Shown here: positions 9,680 through 17,380 of the stretch, one piece after another
How the letters are laid out: every line of letters begins with the position of its first letter
Position numbering within the stretch: position 1 is the stretch's first letter
Program-made: the position numbers and the translations under genes
Origin: a virus
DNA: 30,460 nt
IMG/VR virus record: IMGVR_UViG_3300035670_000945
Span: 1 to 30,460 of that record
Reading direction: 5' to 3' (one strand)
Notes under the pieces: model-generated
Database searches by the model: none
What the model was told of the DNA's origin: nothing
Seen by the model: only the letters and a program-made list of their open reading frames with translations

Positions 9680-9930
9680 TGAAACTAACAGATTTAACAA
9701 CAGAACAAAAAGCTACCTATGTCGGACTATTGACAGAGGTACAAAAAGACGAATTAGTAGGTCAATGGTATGCATCTGATTCTTATTTCAATCCTATTCA
9801 AGATGCTCAAGATAATTGGGTAATATCAGTTGAAGAAATGGAGCAAAACGAAAATCCAACTTTTATTTGGGTGAAAGATTTGCCATTAATAGAATACATA
9901 CCTAAACCAACACCACCACCTTTTGAATAA
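9679..9930 (+). CDS. Small protein after receptor-binding gene, unknown
   Basis: 83 residues, acidic, with a Pro-rich C-terminus (IPKPTPPPFE). It overlaps both neighbours by one base, so it is tightly coupled to the receptor-binding gene before it. The pattern LTTEQKATYVGLLTEVQKDELVGQ is helical. Position and size would suit a fibre chaperone or accessory, but there is no family match I can name. Confidence 0.45.
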   Translation: MKLTDLTTEQKATYVGLLTEVQKDELVGQWYASDSYFNPIQDAQDNWVISVEEMEQNENPTFIWVKDLPLIEYIPKPTPPPFE

Positions 9931-10376
9931 TGGCAAGGTACGCAAATAACGGAATATTCTACGTCAAGTATAAGACGCGTGTAAAGATTCAAAAATTACT
10001 ACAATCTTTGATTCGTGAATACGATGCTATTGACACGGGTGCTTTGTACGAGTCAGTTCGTATAAACGCAGAAATACCCGCTTTAGGAGAGTTGAATATT
10101 CAGATTAACGCGATGTATTACTTTGGATTCTTAAACAACGGAGCGAACTTATGGAATGGCGGAGTAATAGCGTCTTATGATTTCTGCGCTAAGTTAACCG
10201 ACTTAATGAATAGTAGCGGTGTAAGTGCTGAGATATTCGACCAATACACCGAGTGGATGACGCAACGTTATCCTTTGCTACAAGTAGCTACTATCTTAGG
10301 AGAAAAGCGAAGTATAATCTACTCGTTTAATCCTATCGGTGGGGAGTTCTTAGGAGCGTTATCTTTTAAAGGTTAA
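9930..10376 (+). CDS. HK97 gp10-like head-tail/neck protein (putative)
   Basis: 148 residues. The segment IREYDAIDTGALYESVRI at about 28-45 matches the DTGALxxS pattern of HK97 gp10-like neck or tail completion proteins. A following Tyr/Phe-rich segment (INAMYYFGFLNNGANLWNGG) resembles the part where those proteins have xxYAxxxEfGT. It is the last gene of the tail unit and its final 11 bases overlap the end of the minus-strand gene, with no terminator between the converging genes. Moderate confidence. Confidence 0.5.
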   Translation: MARYANNGIFYVKYKTRVKIQKLLQSLIREYDAIDTGALYESVRINAEIPALGELNIQINAMYYFGFLNNGANLWNGGVIASYDFCAKLTDLMNSSGVSAEIFDQYTEWMTQRYPLLQVATILGEKRSIIYSFNPIGGEFLGALSFKG

Positions 10377-11103
10377 GTTCCTTTTTCATAGACAACATAT
10401 TAAACACAAAGATTAACGACAAATCGGAGGCTTGACTTATCTTAGTCAGGTCTTCGTTGCATATAGAGTACAGTAATCTTTCCCACGACCATTTTTTAAT
10501 CTTTTGTTCTTCTTGAATTTCTTTCTTTTCTTCGGGTGTTAGGTCTTTAGTGTCTTCTTCGGTTTCTTCTTCTTCGAATTCGGGTTCGAAAAGGTTAGCG
10601 TAAGTCTTCATAAAGTTATCTCTAAAAGACAAATACTCTGGAATGATTCCGTAAATGTGTGGTATTGGTATTTCGTCAAATAGATACGCCCTATCAAAAG
10701 GCGAATAAGTATAAGGTTCGTAAATGGTTTCTTTCCATTCGTTTTTTTTCGTCTTTTTGTAACATATAGCAGCTATCTCAGAAATATTTTCTATGTAGTC
10801 TTTGCTAAAGAAATACTCTATATCTATAAACTCCCCTAAAGTTAGCTTATTAAACCCCTTAAAATGCATCTTAGCTACTTCTAATTTATACTTCTTAGGT
10901 GGTTCTGAGTTTATCCATTTTACTTTTGTCATAAACTCTTGAATCTCGTCAACGTCGTAGTCTTCTAAGTCTTCAGATGGTAGACCCGTGAGCGTAGCTA
11001 AGGCTTCTATTTCACGAGAAAATAGTTCCGGTATATCTTTTAGTGTACGAAGTTCTTTAAATTGTAGAACGTCTATATCATTCCACGACTTCGGCAGTAG
11101 CAT
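10366..11103 (-). CDS. Probable tail assembly chaperone, second protein
   Basis: I take the ATG at 11103; an in-frame TTG lies six bases before it. The protein has about 245 residues. It begins PKSWNDIDVLQFKEL and continues IEALATLTGLPSEDLEDYDVDEI, the same plan as the preceding minus-strand gene (LTIQQFEDI, then FELLGVSEDEMVEADIDFE). An acidic, coiled segment (about 175-205) and a C-terminal WSWERLLYSICNEDL follow. It overlaps the upstream gene by 26 bases in another frame. Such pairs between neck/tail and head genes are often tail assembly chaperones that bind the tape measure protein. Function is inferred from this arrangement and weak pattern memory. Confidence 0.45.
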   Translation of the reverse strand: MLLPKSWNDIDVLQFKELRTLKDIPELFSREIEALATLTGLPSEDLEDYDVDEIQEFMTKVKWINSEPPKKYKLEVAKMHFKGFNKLTLGEFIDIEYFFSKDYIENISEIAAICYKKTKKNEWKETIYEPYTYSPFDRAYLFDEIPIPHIYGIIPEYLSFRDNFMKTYANLFEPEFEEEETEEDTKDLTPEEKKEIQEEQKIKKWSWERLLYSICNEDLTKISQASDLSLIFVFNMLSMKKELNL

Positions 11104-11623
11104 TTTCAATTTGTTTAGAGAATTTTTGTCCTATGTAAACTAAATAAGGAACTGCAACGGCAGCTTTTTGTTCTCTAAATAATTTAGCCTTGTGTTTGAT
11201 GTGTGCTTTGTCGTAGTGTTCTACTTTCGATAAGTCAGTTCTTTTAAATAGCACTGCAATAAGTTCGCTTAAATAACCTTTGTGTTTAGAGTTTATTATT
11301 TTCTCTATTACTTTCATATCTTTTACTGATAGCTTAAACTCTTCCTCGTGTGACTTGTATGTATATCCGTCTATTTCTATTTCTTTGATTATATCCGCGT
11401 CAGTTTTTTGGTTAAATTCCTGTACATATTTCTTGAATGTTTCAAAGTCTATGTCAGCTTCTACCATTTCGTCTTCACTTACTCCTAAAAGTTCAAATAC
11501 TTTGATATGCTTTTCGATTATATCTAAAGACGAATCGTTGTGTATCTCTGTAATATCTTCAAATTGCTGAATAGTTAACTCGTCTAACTGATTCGGGATT
11601 TGTTTTCCTAAAATTTCTATCAT
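11078..11623 (-). CDS. Probable tail assembly chaperone, first protein
   Basis: With the ATG at 11623 the protein has 181 residues. In-frame codons run upstream to 11647, but the promoter box at 11636-11643 makes that longer start unlikely. Features are an N-terminal IEILGKQIPNQLDELTIQQFED, the lysine-rich YKSHEEEFKLSVKDMKVIEK, and a C-terminal KAKLFREQKAAVAVPYLVYI. The protein is mostly helical and has no membrane segment. It is the first gene of the only minus-strand unit in the genome, with a host-type promoter directly upstream. The tail chaperone reading rests on gene size, pairing and position. An early regulatory role cannot be excluded because of the promoter type. Confidence 0.45.
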   Translation of the reverse strand: MIEILGKQIPNQLDELTIQQFEDITEIHNDSSLDIIEKHIKVFELLGVSEDEMVEADIDFETFKKYVQEFNQKTDADIIKEIEIDGYTYKSHEEEFKLSVKDMKVIEKIINSKHKGYLSELIAVLFKRTDLSKVEHYDKAHIKHKAKLFREQKAAVAVPYLVYIGQKFSKQIENATAEVVE

Positions 11624-11635
11624 AATTTTTTTTAA

Positions 11636-11667
11636 CAAATATAACACACTTTTTAATATAGTACAAA
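11636..11667 (-). promoter_or_regulatory. Host-type promoter for the minus-strand pair
   Basis: Read on the minus strand, TTTG (11667-11664) is followed after 20 bases by TATATTTG (11643-11636). This matches the Bacteroidota primary sigma consensus TTTG/TAnnTTTG. Transcription would begin near 11630, a few bases before the ATG at 11623. The element physically overlaps the plus-strand TAATATAG at 11654-11661. Confidence 0.6.
11654..11661 (+). promoter_or_regulatory. TAATATAG element before the head genes
   Basis: An exact TAATATAG six bases before the ATG of the protease/scaffold gene, the fourth of five copies. It lies between the -33 and -7 boxes of the opposing host-type promoter, so RNA polymerase could probably not occupy both at once. 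Confidence 0.55.
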
Positions 11668-12657
11668 ATGAGTAAAGATTTACCTATCTATAAAATCACA
11701 ATCGACCCTGAATACTCCGACGGAGAAGATTTAGGAATCGAACAAATCGCATTCACTTCAACACCGGCTATTAAAGTTAAAGGTATGGCGTTTAATCAAG
11801 CGCAGTCTTTCTTTTTTGCTGACTCTACTAAATACCGAATCGTTGCACCCGCTATGATTCCAATGGAGATTTATAGACGTGACGACGAAAGCGGTGAGTA
11901 TTATGTTCAATTTACCGAAGAGGTAATAGAGCAAATATACACGAAGTTTATGCGTGACTTAAACAATAGAGATTTATTTAACTTAGAACACGAAACTGAG
12001 AAAACTGTTCCCGCTTATATTCTTGAATCTTGGATAGTTGAAAAACCACGAGAAGACAAGTCTTATACAAGCTACGGAATAGAAGTGCCAAAAGGTACTT
12101 TGATGTTGACTGCTCAAGTTACCGACGTTGACTACTACGAGAAATTAGTAAAAGACGAACAAATAGGTTTTTCTATTGAAGGTTTTTTAGGTCTGAAACT
12201 AAGTAATCAAATTAAATTAAATACAATGAAGTTACCAGACGGAGAACATTTAATCGAAGGTAAAATCTACGTAGTAAAAGACGGAGAAATTATCGAGGTT
12301 AAAGAACAAGAAATGGCTGAAACTCAAGTTGAGGAGGAAGTCAAAGAAGAGGTTGCTATGGCAGAAGACGTAGTAGAAGAAGAAGTAAAAGAAGAAACAA
12401 CCGAAGAGCCTACTGAAGAAGTAGTAGAAGAGGCTATGGCTGTTGACCCTACAACTGACGCTGAAGCTATCTTAGCTATCGTTAAACCTATGATTGAAGA
12501 ACAAGTTAATTCTTTACTTGCTATTATCGCAGACTTGAAGAACCAAGTTGAAGAGCGTATAATGGAAAAAGAAGAAGAAGAAGAAGTTATCGAAGAGGTT
12601 AAAATGTCTGCATTCGATAAATTCAAAGCATTTCGTAATACTTTTAAAAACCAATAA
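11668..12657 (+). CDS. Prohead protease fused to scaffold (XkdF/S78-like)
   Basis: 329 residues in two parts. The N-terminal part (about 1-185) has the head maturation protease pattern. LFNLEHE supplies the likely catalytic H108, VPAYILESWIVE follows, and IGFSIEGF supplies the likely nucleophile S169. The C-terminal part is a Glu-rich stretch (about 210-258) and a helical coiled segment (about 263-310), as in scaffolding proteins. It ends FDKFKAFRNTF, a plausible capsid-binding tail. An internal Met at about 187 (MKLPDGEHLIEGKIYVV) could start a separate scaffold, as in phages that make it from an internal start. The major capsid gene follows after two bases. Protease assignment is by motif; cleavage is not shown. 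Confidence 0.8.
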   Translation: MSKDLPIYKITIDPEYSDGEDLGIEQIAFTSTPAIKVKGMAFNQAQSFFFADSTKYRIVAPAMIPMEIYRRDDESGEYYVQFTEEVIEQIYTKFMRDLNNRDLFNLEHETEKTVPAYILESWIVEKPREDKSYTSYGIEVPKGTLMLTAQVTDVDYYEKLVKDEQIGFSIEGFLGLKLSNQIKLNTMKLPDGEHLIEGKIYVVKDGEIIEVKEQEMAETQVEEEVKEEVAMAEDVVEEEVKEETTEEPTEEVVEEAMAVDPTTDAEAILAIVKPMIEEQVNSLLAIIADLKNQVEERIMEKEEEEEVIEEVKMSAFDKFKAFRNTFKNQ

Positions 12658-12659
12658 AA

Positions 12660-13592
12660 ATGAATCGTAAATTAAAATTCGACTTAGACGTTGAAACTAA
12701 CGCACTTTTGTGTGCGAATCCTGAAGAGTTTTACTCTCGCGCTTATTTAACTGATACTACTGCGGACAACTTCCGTACACTTCCAGGTATCAAGTCAGCT
12801 ACTAAATTAGCTAACGTAACTTTCGGTAACATCTTACAAGCATCTACTTGTAACTTCTCTGCTCCGACTGATACATTGAACGCTATCGACATCGACGTAT
12901 GTCCTTTGTCAGCTATGGCACAAATTTGTCAGTTTGACCTTGAGCAATCTTTCTTAGCTTTACAAATGGCTAAAGGTTCTAACGGAGATTTTACTGTTGC
13001 TTCTTTTATGTCTTACTATTGGGACACTATGTCTAAGCAAATTGGTGAAGACGTTGAGTTATTAAGATGGCAAGGCGACACTACATCTGAAAGTGCTATC
13101 CTTTCTTTGTGTGATGGTCACTTGAAAAAATTGTGTGCTGACGCTGACGTAGTAGGACAATATGACGGAGCAGTTACTTCTGCTAACGTACTTGCTACAT
13201 TAGAGGCTGTATGGGCTGCTGCGCCTTCTACAATTAAATTCAAAAAAGGAGATTTAAGATTCTACGTTTCTGCAAACGTTGCTCAAGCATATGAGTTAGC
13301 TGCTGCTTCAGGAAACACACAAACTTATGTTACTCTTCCTTTAGGTTTGACTTTCTTAGGAATCAATATGGTAGTAGCTGAAGGTATGCCTGATAACACT
13401 ATCGTGTTAACTTTGAAAAATAACCTTATCTACGCATTCGATGCTGAAGGAGATTCTAAAGCGTTGAAAGCTGTTAACCTTTCTGACACAGTTGCTGAGC
13501 CGTACATTCGTACAAGAGCAAACTTGAAAGTAGGTTTCTACCATACAAACCCAACTGAAATCGTTGTTTATAGTTCTTGCTTTGAAGCATAA
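12660..13592 (+). CDS. Major capsid protein (HK97 fold)
   Basis: 310 residues, directly after the protease/scaffold gene and before a strong terminator. The order protease, scaffold, major capsid is diagnostic. The protein has mixed alpha/beta character, a P-domain-like helix region (QICQFDLEQSFLALQMAKG) and the C-terminal AEPYIRTRANLKVGFYHTNP expected of HK97-fold subunits. Its codon use differs visibly from its neighbours: TCT, GCT, ACT and AAC are favoured and runs of rare codons are absent, as for a very highly expressed gene. No separate delta domain is obvious beyond the scaffold fusion upstream. Confidence 0.85.
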   Translation: MNRKLKFDLDVETNALLCANPEEFYSRAYLTDTTADNFRTLPGIKSATKLANVTFGNILQASTCNFSAPTDTLNAIDIDVCPLSAMAQICQFDLEQSFLALQMAKGSNGDFTVASFMSYYWDTMSKQIGEDVELLRWQGDTTSESAILSLCDGHLKKLCADADVVGQYDGAVTSANVLATLEAVWAAAPSTIKFKKGDLRFYVSANVAQAYELAAASGNTQTYVTLPLGLTFLGINMVVAEGMPDNTIVLTLKNNLIYAFDAEGDSKALKAVNLSDTVAEPYIRTRANLKVGFYHTNPTEIVVYSSCFEA

Positions 13593-13612
13593 TAAACATT
13601 TTTCATAGGTAG

Positions 13613-13643
13613 AGGGTGGTGACTAATCGCCACCCTTTTTTTT
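13613..13643 (+). terminator. Rho-independent terminator after the major capsid gene
   Basis: AGGGTGGTG (13613-13621) pairs with CGCCACCCT (13628-13636) around the loop ACTAAT, with one T-G wobble. A run of eight T follows. It lies 21 bases after the capsid stop codon. Confidence 0.9.
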
Positions 13644-13666
13644 GAAACTTTAAAAAAAATAAATAT

Positions 13667-14188
13667 ATGTCTTGCGCAACATTACAAACAATCACAAAAT
13701 CGTGTGACAATAATTCCGGAGGAATCTATACGTTATACGTAAACCAACAAGATAATATCGCATCTATTACAACTGACGAAACAGGGACTAATTGGATTGT
13801 TGATGGTATCACTTTAACTGACCCTTTAGATGTATTCGTTCCTATCGAATTTAGAAGAAACGTAGGTTCTTATACTGAAGAAGCAAACATCGACTTAATC
13901 AATGGTTCTTCTTACGTTACTCAAACTATCAACTTAATGTTGCATAGACGTGACCAAGAGAAATCAAAAGCTATTAAAGTGATGGGTGCTGGTCAACAAT
14001 ACTTAGCTGTAATCGTAGGTGATGCAAATGGTAAGTTTTGGTACTTCCCGTATATGCAAGTTACTGCGGTAGGTGAAGGTTCAGGTACTACTCGTGCGGA
14101 TGGTTCAAAGTATTCTTTGACTCTTACTGCTGAGAATGAATTTTTAGCTTACGAGGTTGACTCTACAATTATAGCGGGTCTATTGTAA
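13667..14188 (+). CDS. Probable major tail (tube) protein
   Basis: 173 residues, beta-rich, beginning CATLQTITKSCDNNSGGIY and ending ENEFLAYEVDSTIIAGLL. It is flanked by terminators on both sides, an arrangement suited to an abundant virion component. Its codon use is of the same highly expressed type as the capsid gene. Size and the strand-rich pattern fit tail tube subunits of siphoviruses. I see no clear promoter in the 23 bases between the capsid terminator and this ATG, so expression may depend on read-through or on an unrecognised element (TAAATATATG). A capsid decoration protein is the alternative. Confidence 0.6.
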   Translation: MSCATLQTITKSCDNNSGGIYTLYVNQQDNIASITTDETGTNWIVDGITLTDPLDVFVPIEFRRNVGSYTEEANIDLINGSSYVTQTINLMLHRRDQEKSKAIKVMGAGQQYLAVIVGDANGKFWYFPYMQVTAVGEGSGTTRADGSKYSLTLTAENEFLAYEVDSTIIAGLL

Positions 14189-14208
14189 TCTGTTTTCTCT
14201 CCATAATT

Positions 14209-14235
14209 AGCCACTCTTTTTGGGGTGGCTTTTTT
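14209..14235 (+). terminator. Rho-independent terminator after the tail tube gene
   Basis: AGCCACTC (14209-14216) pairs with GGGTGGCT (14223-14230), with one T-G wobble, around the loop TTTTTG and is followed by a run of T. It lies 20 bases after the stop codon. Confidence 0.85.
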
Positions 14236-14264
14236 CTTTTTAAACAAATACAAGAATATACTTA

Positions 14265-14272
14265 TAATATAG
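14265..14272 (+). promoter_or_regulatory. TAATATAG element before the portal unit
   Basis: An exact TAATATAG four bases before the ATG at 14277 and about 30 bases after a strong terminator. This copy is the best argument that the element is a promoter, since transcription must restart here. Confidence 0.6.
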
Positions 14273-14276
14273 TTAT

Positions 14277-14627
14277 ATGATTTACTTAGAAAAAGGGCAA
14301 ATAAACACATTTGTGTTGACTTTAACTGAAGTAACTACGTATAGTAGTCCCTTTTATTTATTTGTGTTTGAGAACGAATTTAACACGGCTGTAGAGCCTA
14401 TCTTATGGGCGGGTGTAGACTCTTCACCTTATCCGGAAAGATACAATTTATTTACTTTAGAAGAAGGAGTAGACGTAGACTTTGTTAAAGGTCAATATAC
14501 ATACAGCGTTTACGAAAGTGACGAAGCTATAATAGTAGACGAAAACACGAATGTAAACGATTACAATTTAATAGAAGAAGGTAGAATGGTAGTAGCGGGA
14601 GTAGTAACTAATTCAATATACGACTAA
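14277..14627 (+). CDS. Small virion or assembly protein, unknown
   Basis: 116 residues, acidic and beta-rich (NTFVLTLTEVTTYSSPFYLF; YTYSVYESDEAIIVDENTN). It overlaps the portal gene by one base and is the first gene of the portal-adaptor-lysis unit. The pattern of alternating hydrophobic strands ending in GRMVVAGVV suggests a small immunoglobulin-like or neck protein. I recognise no named family. Confidence 0.45.
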   Translation: MIYLEKGQINTFVLTLTEVTTYSSPFYLFVFENEFNTAVEPILWAGVDSSPYPERYNLFTLEEGVDVDFVKGQYTYSVYESDEAIIVDENTNVNDYNLIEEGRMVVAGVVTNSIYD

Positions 14628-15790
14628 TGGCGTGGTATAACATATTTAAAAAAGAAGAAAGTAAACCCGAAGTAGTAGAGGGTTATCAATCATTTAGCAC
14701 ACCTTTTGGTAAGGTAGGCGGTGCAAACTTGTCGTTACCTTATGTAAACGGAAGATATCAAATATCTGGATACATTCCTTTTGGTCACGATAACTTATAC
14801 CCTCAACTTTTAACTCAGTTGTATTTTACAAGTCCGCTACACGGAGCGATAGTGGATTTTAAAACGAATGCAGTTACTGGAGGAGGTTATGTATTAAAAA
14901 CTGACAAGCTAACAAATGAGGAAAAATTAAATGTTTATACTTTCGAAAAAAAGGCAAAGTTAAATAAGTTAGTTCCTTCCGTAACAAAGCAGTTAATTGT
15001 ACATAATAGAGTTTACTTTAAATTGTTCTTTAATGACAAAGGAGAAGTAAAGAAAATAGAAAATGTTTTCCCTGACAAAGTAAGAGTAAACAAAGAAAAG
15101 AATTGTTATTATATTTGTGAAGATTGGGCTTCAAGAATAGACGTAGAACCTATAAAACCTTATTCACCTTCTTGTGGTGATAAAGTTCAATTATATGTTT
15201 ATGAATATCATTCGTTAGGACAAGATTACTATTCTTTACCAACTTATTCAAGTTGTACTAATTGGATTTTCTTAGATGGCGAAATGAGTTATCTGCATAA
15301 ATCAAATATTCAAAACTCTATCTTTCCGTCTTTTGCTATGATGTTTCCTAAGAAGCCACAAAGCGAAGAAGAAAAGCATATAATTAAAGACACTATTGAT
15401 AAAATGAAAGGCGCAGCGAATGCCGGGAAAGCTGTTGCGTTTTTCGCCAATTCTGCTGAGAACCTTCCTAAGATAGAAACTATTTCTACAAACAATAACG
15501 ACCAGCTATTTATACAAACTGACGGAAGGATTGACGAAAAGATATGTCAAGCGCATACAATCGACCCTATTTTAATGGGTATTCGTGTAAGTGGTAAATT
15601 AGGTTCGGGAAGCGATATAAAGCAATCTTATGTGATATTTGAAAAGAATGCTATTATGCCTTTAAGAAATGAAGTGGAAGAAATATTTAACGACCTTTTA
15701 TTTATTGCTCGTTTAAATGTAGAGTTCGAACTTAACAACTATCAAATAATCGGAGATATAATTGAAGAAGAAACAAAAATAAAAGAATAA
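14627..15790 (+). CDS. Portal protein
   Basis: 387 residues. Portal proteins form the dodecameric ring at one capsid vertex through which DNA passes. Features fitting the family are an early IPFGHDNLYPQLLTQLYFTS segment (about 51-70) and SPLHGAIVDFKTNAVTGGGY. The middle is Tyr-rich, and a helical segment (about 235-265) is followed by ETISTNNNDQLFIQTDGRID and a C-terminal QSYVIFEKNAIMPLRNEVEE. This last pattern is typical of Bacteroidota phage portals. The adaptor gene follows with a one-base overlap. The portal lies about 15 kb from the large terminase gene instead of next to it. Confidence 0.8.
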   Translation: MAWYNIFKKEESKPEVVEGYQSFSTPFGKVGGANLSLPYVNGRYQISGYIPFGHDNLYPQLLTQLYFTSPLHGAIVDFKTNAVTGGGYVLKTDKLTNEEKLNVYTFEKKAKLNKLVPSVTKQLIVHNRVYFKLFFNDKGEVKKIENVFPDKVRVNKEKNCYYICEDWASRIDVEPIKPYSPSCGDKVQLYVYEYHSLGQDYYSLPTYSSCTNWIFLDGEMSYLHKSNIQNSIFPSFAMMFPKKPQSEEEKHIIKDTIDKMKGAANAGKAVAFFANSAENLPKIETISTNNNDQLFIQTDGRIDEKICQAHTIDPILMGIRVSGKLGSGSDIKQSYVIFEKNAIMPLRNEVEEIFNDLLFIARLNVEFELNNYQIIGDIIEEETKIKE

Positions 15791-16314
15791 TGATTTACTT
15801 CATAACTGAAACCTACTTAAAGACGAACACTCCTATAACTGCAAACGTAGATGTAACAGACGTTACTCCATACGTAAAGACACAGAGTGATTTAAGAATA
15901 CAACCTATCTTAGGGACTTATTTTTACAACTATTTATTAGCACAGTATAACGCTCAAACGCTTAATCCTGACGAAGAGTTATTGGTAGAAAAGATAAAGC
16001 CTTGTATCGCGTGGTATAGCGCAGTAGATGCGGTGTTTGGTTTGTCTTACCAGCTAAAAAATAAAGGTTTACAGCAACAAAACGGAGATTATTCTACGAG
16101 TGTAAGTAGAGCAGAAGTAGCTTTTGGGATGGAACACTACGAAGAGAAGGCTGCATTCTACGAAAGACGTTTAAGAGAATGGCTAAAAGAACAAGTTAAA
16201 GCTAATCCTAATATATTCCCGGAGTTTGTAAGTTCATTAAATACTGACTCAGATATGAAGCCATTAAAAGACGAAGACCAAAACGGGTATAACATAGGAA
16301 TTTTGATAATATGA
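15790..16314 (+). CDS. Head-tail adaptor/connector
   Basis: 174 residues, directly after the portal. The helical N-terminal half (TPYVKTQSDLRIQPILGTYF, then LLVEKIKPCIAWYSAVDAVF) and the later YEEKAAFYERRLREWLKEQ are the pattern of gp6/gp15-like connector proteins, which dock under the portal ring. It overlaps the portal by one base and the holin gene by four, so it links head and lysis genes in one transcript. Assigned from position and helical pattern; no catalytic residues are expected. Confidence 0.6.
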   Translation: MIYFITETYLKTNTPITANVDVTDVTPYVKTQSDLRIQPILGTYFYNYLLAQYNAQTLNPDEELLVEKIKPCIAWYSAVDAVFGLSYQLKNKGLQQQNGDYSTSVSRAEVAFGMEHYEEKAAFYERRLREWLKEQVKANPNIFPEFVSSLNTDSDMKPLKDEDQNGYNIGILII

Positions 16315-16739
16315 AGACTAAGCTACTTTTAATTTGTTCGTCTTTTCTTGCGGTGTTATCGCCTATTAAACCACTTATTTACGTGGCTATTTTAGCAATA
16401 CTTTTAGACACGGGGTTTGGTATTTGGAGAAGCGTAAAGAAAAACGGATATGCTTCGTTTAGGTCGCGTAAATTATCGCATACTATAAGTAAGACATTTC
16501 TTTATTCGTTAGCTATTGTATTCGTGTTTTTCGTGGAAAAATACATAGCCGCTGATTTAGTCGCGCACTTTATAGCAATAGACTTAATCTTAACAAAAGC
16601 AGTAGCGTTATTCTGCGTGTTTACGGAAGTTATTTCCATCAATGAATCATATCAATCGGTTACAGGAAAAAACATTCTTAAATCGCTTAAATCATTTGTA
16701 TTAAGAGCCAAAGAAGAAGCTGACAAAATAAAAGAATAA
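16311..16739 (+). CDS. Holin
   Basis: 142 residues with about three or four membrane segments (about 4-15, 20-35, 60-78 and 85-110, including LLICSSFLAVLSPI, IYVAILAILLDTGFGIW and FLYSLAIVFVFFVEKY). The charged C-terminus ends in RAKEEADKIKE. Holins set the time of lysis by forming holes in the inner membrane. It lies directly before the amidase gene with a one-base overlap. The pattern LDTGFGIWRSVKKNGYASFRS fits the holin family often seen in Bacteroidota phages, which have the plan of Phage_holin_4-type proteins. Confidence 0.75.
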   Translation: MKTKLLLICSSFLAVLSPIKPLIYVAILAILLDTGFGIWRSVKKNGYASFRSRKLSHTISKTFLYSLAIVFVFFVEKYIAADLVAHFIAIDLILTKAVALFCVFTEVISINESYQSVTGKNILKSLKSFVLRAKEEADKIKE

Positions 16740-17380
16740 TGGACACTACTAAAATAGTTCAACAAAGATTACCTGAATCGCAGTTTATTAGCGAAAACAC
16801 GGACAAAAAACAAATCTATTTACATCACACAGCGGGTAATAAAAACCCTATCGCTACAATTAAAGGTTGGGAAGCAAATAAAGAGCGTGTAGCTACTGCT
16901 TTTGTTATAGGATATGAAGGCAAGATAGCACAAGCGTTTAGTTCTCGTGAGTGGGCTTGGCACTTAGGCGTGAAAGATAGTGTGTTCAAAGGTCAAGGGT
17001 TGCCGTATAAGAACTTAGATAAATATTCAGTAGGTATAGAGTTAACTAACTGGGCTTACTTAGTAGAAAAAGGCGGAAAATACTATAACTATGTAGGTGG
17101 TGTAGTAGATAAATCTGAGGTTACTTGGTTAGAGAAACCATTTAAGAACCATAAAACGTGGCACAAGTATAGCGATAAGCAAATTGAATCATTAAGAGAA
17201 CTTCTTATTTACTTAGGTGAAACTTACGGAGTGAACTTAAAATATAATGAAGATATTTGGTCGTTAAATAAAAGAGCATTAAAAGGAGAAAACGGATTAT
17301 TTACGCATAATTCAGTTAGAGTAGATAAGTCAGATGTTTACCCTTGTCCGAGATTAATTCAAATGTTAAAAGGCTTATGA
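16739..17380 (+). CDS. N-acetylmuramoyl-L-alanine amidase (endolysin)
   Basis: 213 residues, a single Amidase_2/PGRP-like catalytic domain with no signal peptide and no separate wall-binding domain. The zinc ligands probably are H29 in IYLHHTAG, H190 in FTHNSVR and C203 in YPCPR. The catalytic-site E101 sits in SVGIELTNW and EWAWHLG is at 71-77. It hydrolyses the amide bond between MurNAc and L-Ala in peptidoglycan. Lack of a signal peptide fits release through the upstream holin. It overlaps the spanin gene by four bases (ATGA). Confidence 0.9.
   Translation: MDTTKIVQQRLPESQFISENTDKKQIYLHHTAGNKNPIATIKGWEANKERVATAFVIGYEGKIAQAFSSREWAWHLGVKDSVFKGQGLPYKNLDKYSVGIELTNWAYLVEKGGKYYNYVGGVVDKSEVTWLEKPFKNHKTWHKYSDKQIESLRELLIYLGETYGVNLKYNEDIWSLNKRALKGENGLFTHNSVRVDKSDVYPCPRLIQMLKGL

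Noticed and set aside
11280-11570. Plus-strand 96-codon open frame opposite the first minus-strand gene
   Set aside because: It is Ser/Ile-rich, has no start context, and lies opposite a gene with a promoter and a plausible protein.
12310-12440. GAAGAAG-type short repeats as a tandem repeat locus
   Set aside because: They encode the acidic scaffold linker and vary in unit; this is amino acid bias and not a DNA repeat feature.
12324-12626. Minus-strand 100-codon open frame rich in Ser and Thr
   Set aside because: It is the reverse of the Glu-rich scaffold region (GAA/GAG repeats read as TTC/CTC) and has the low complexity expected of such a shadow.
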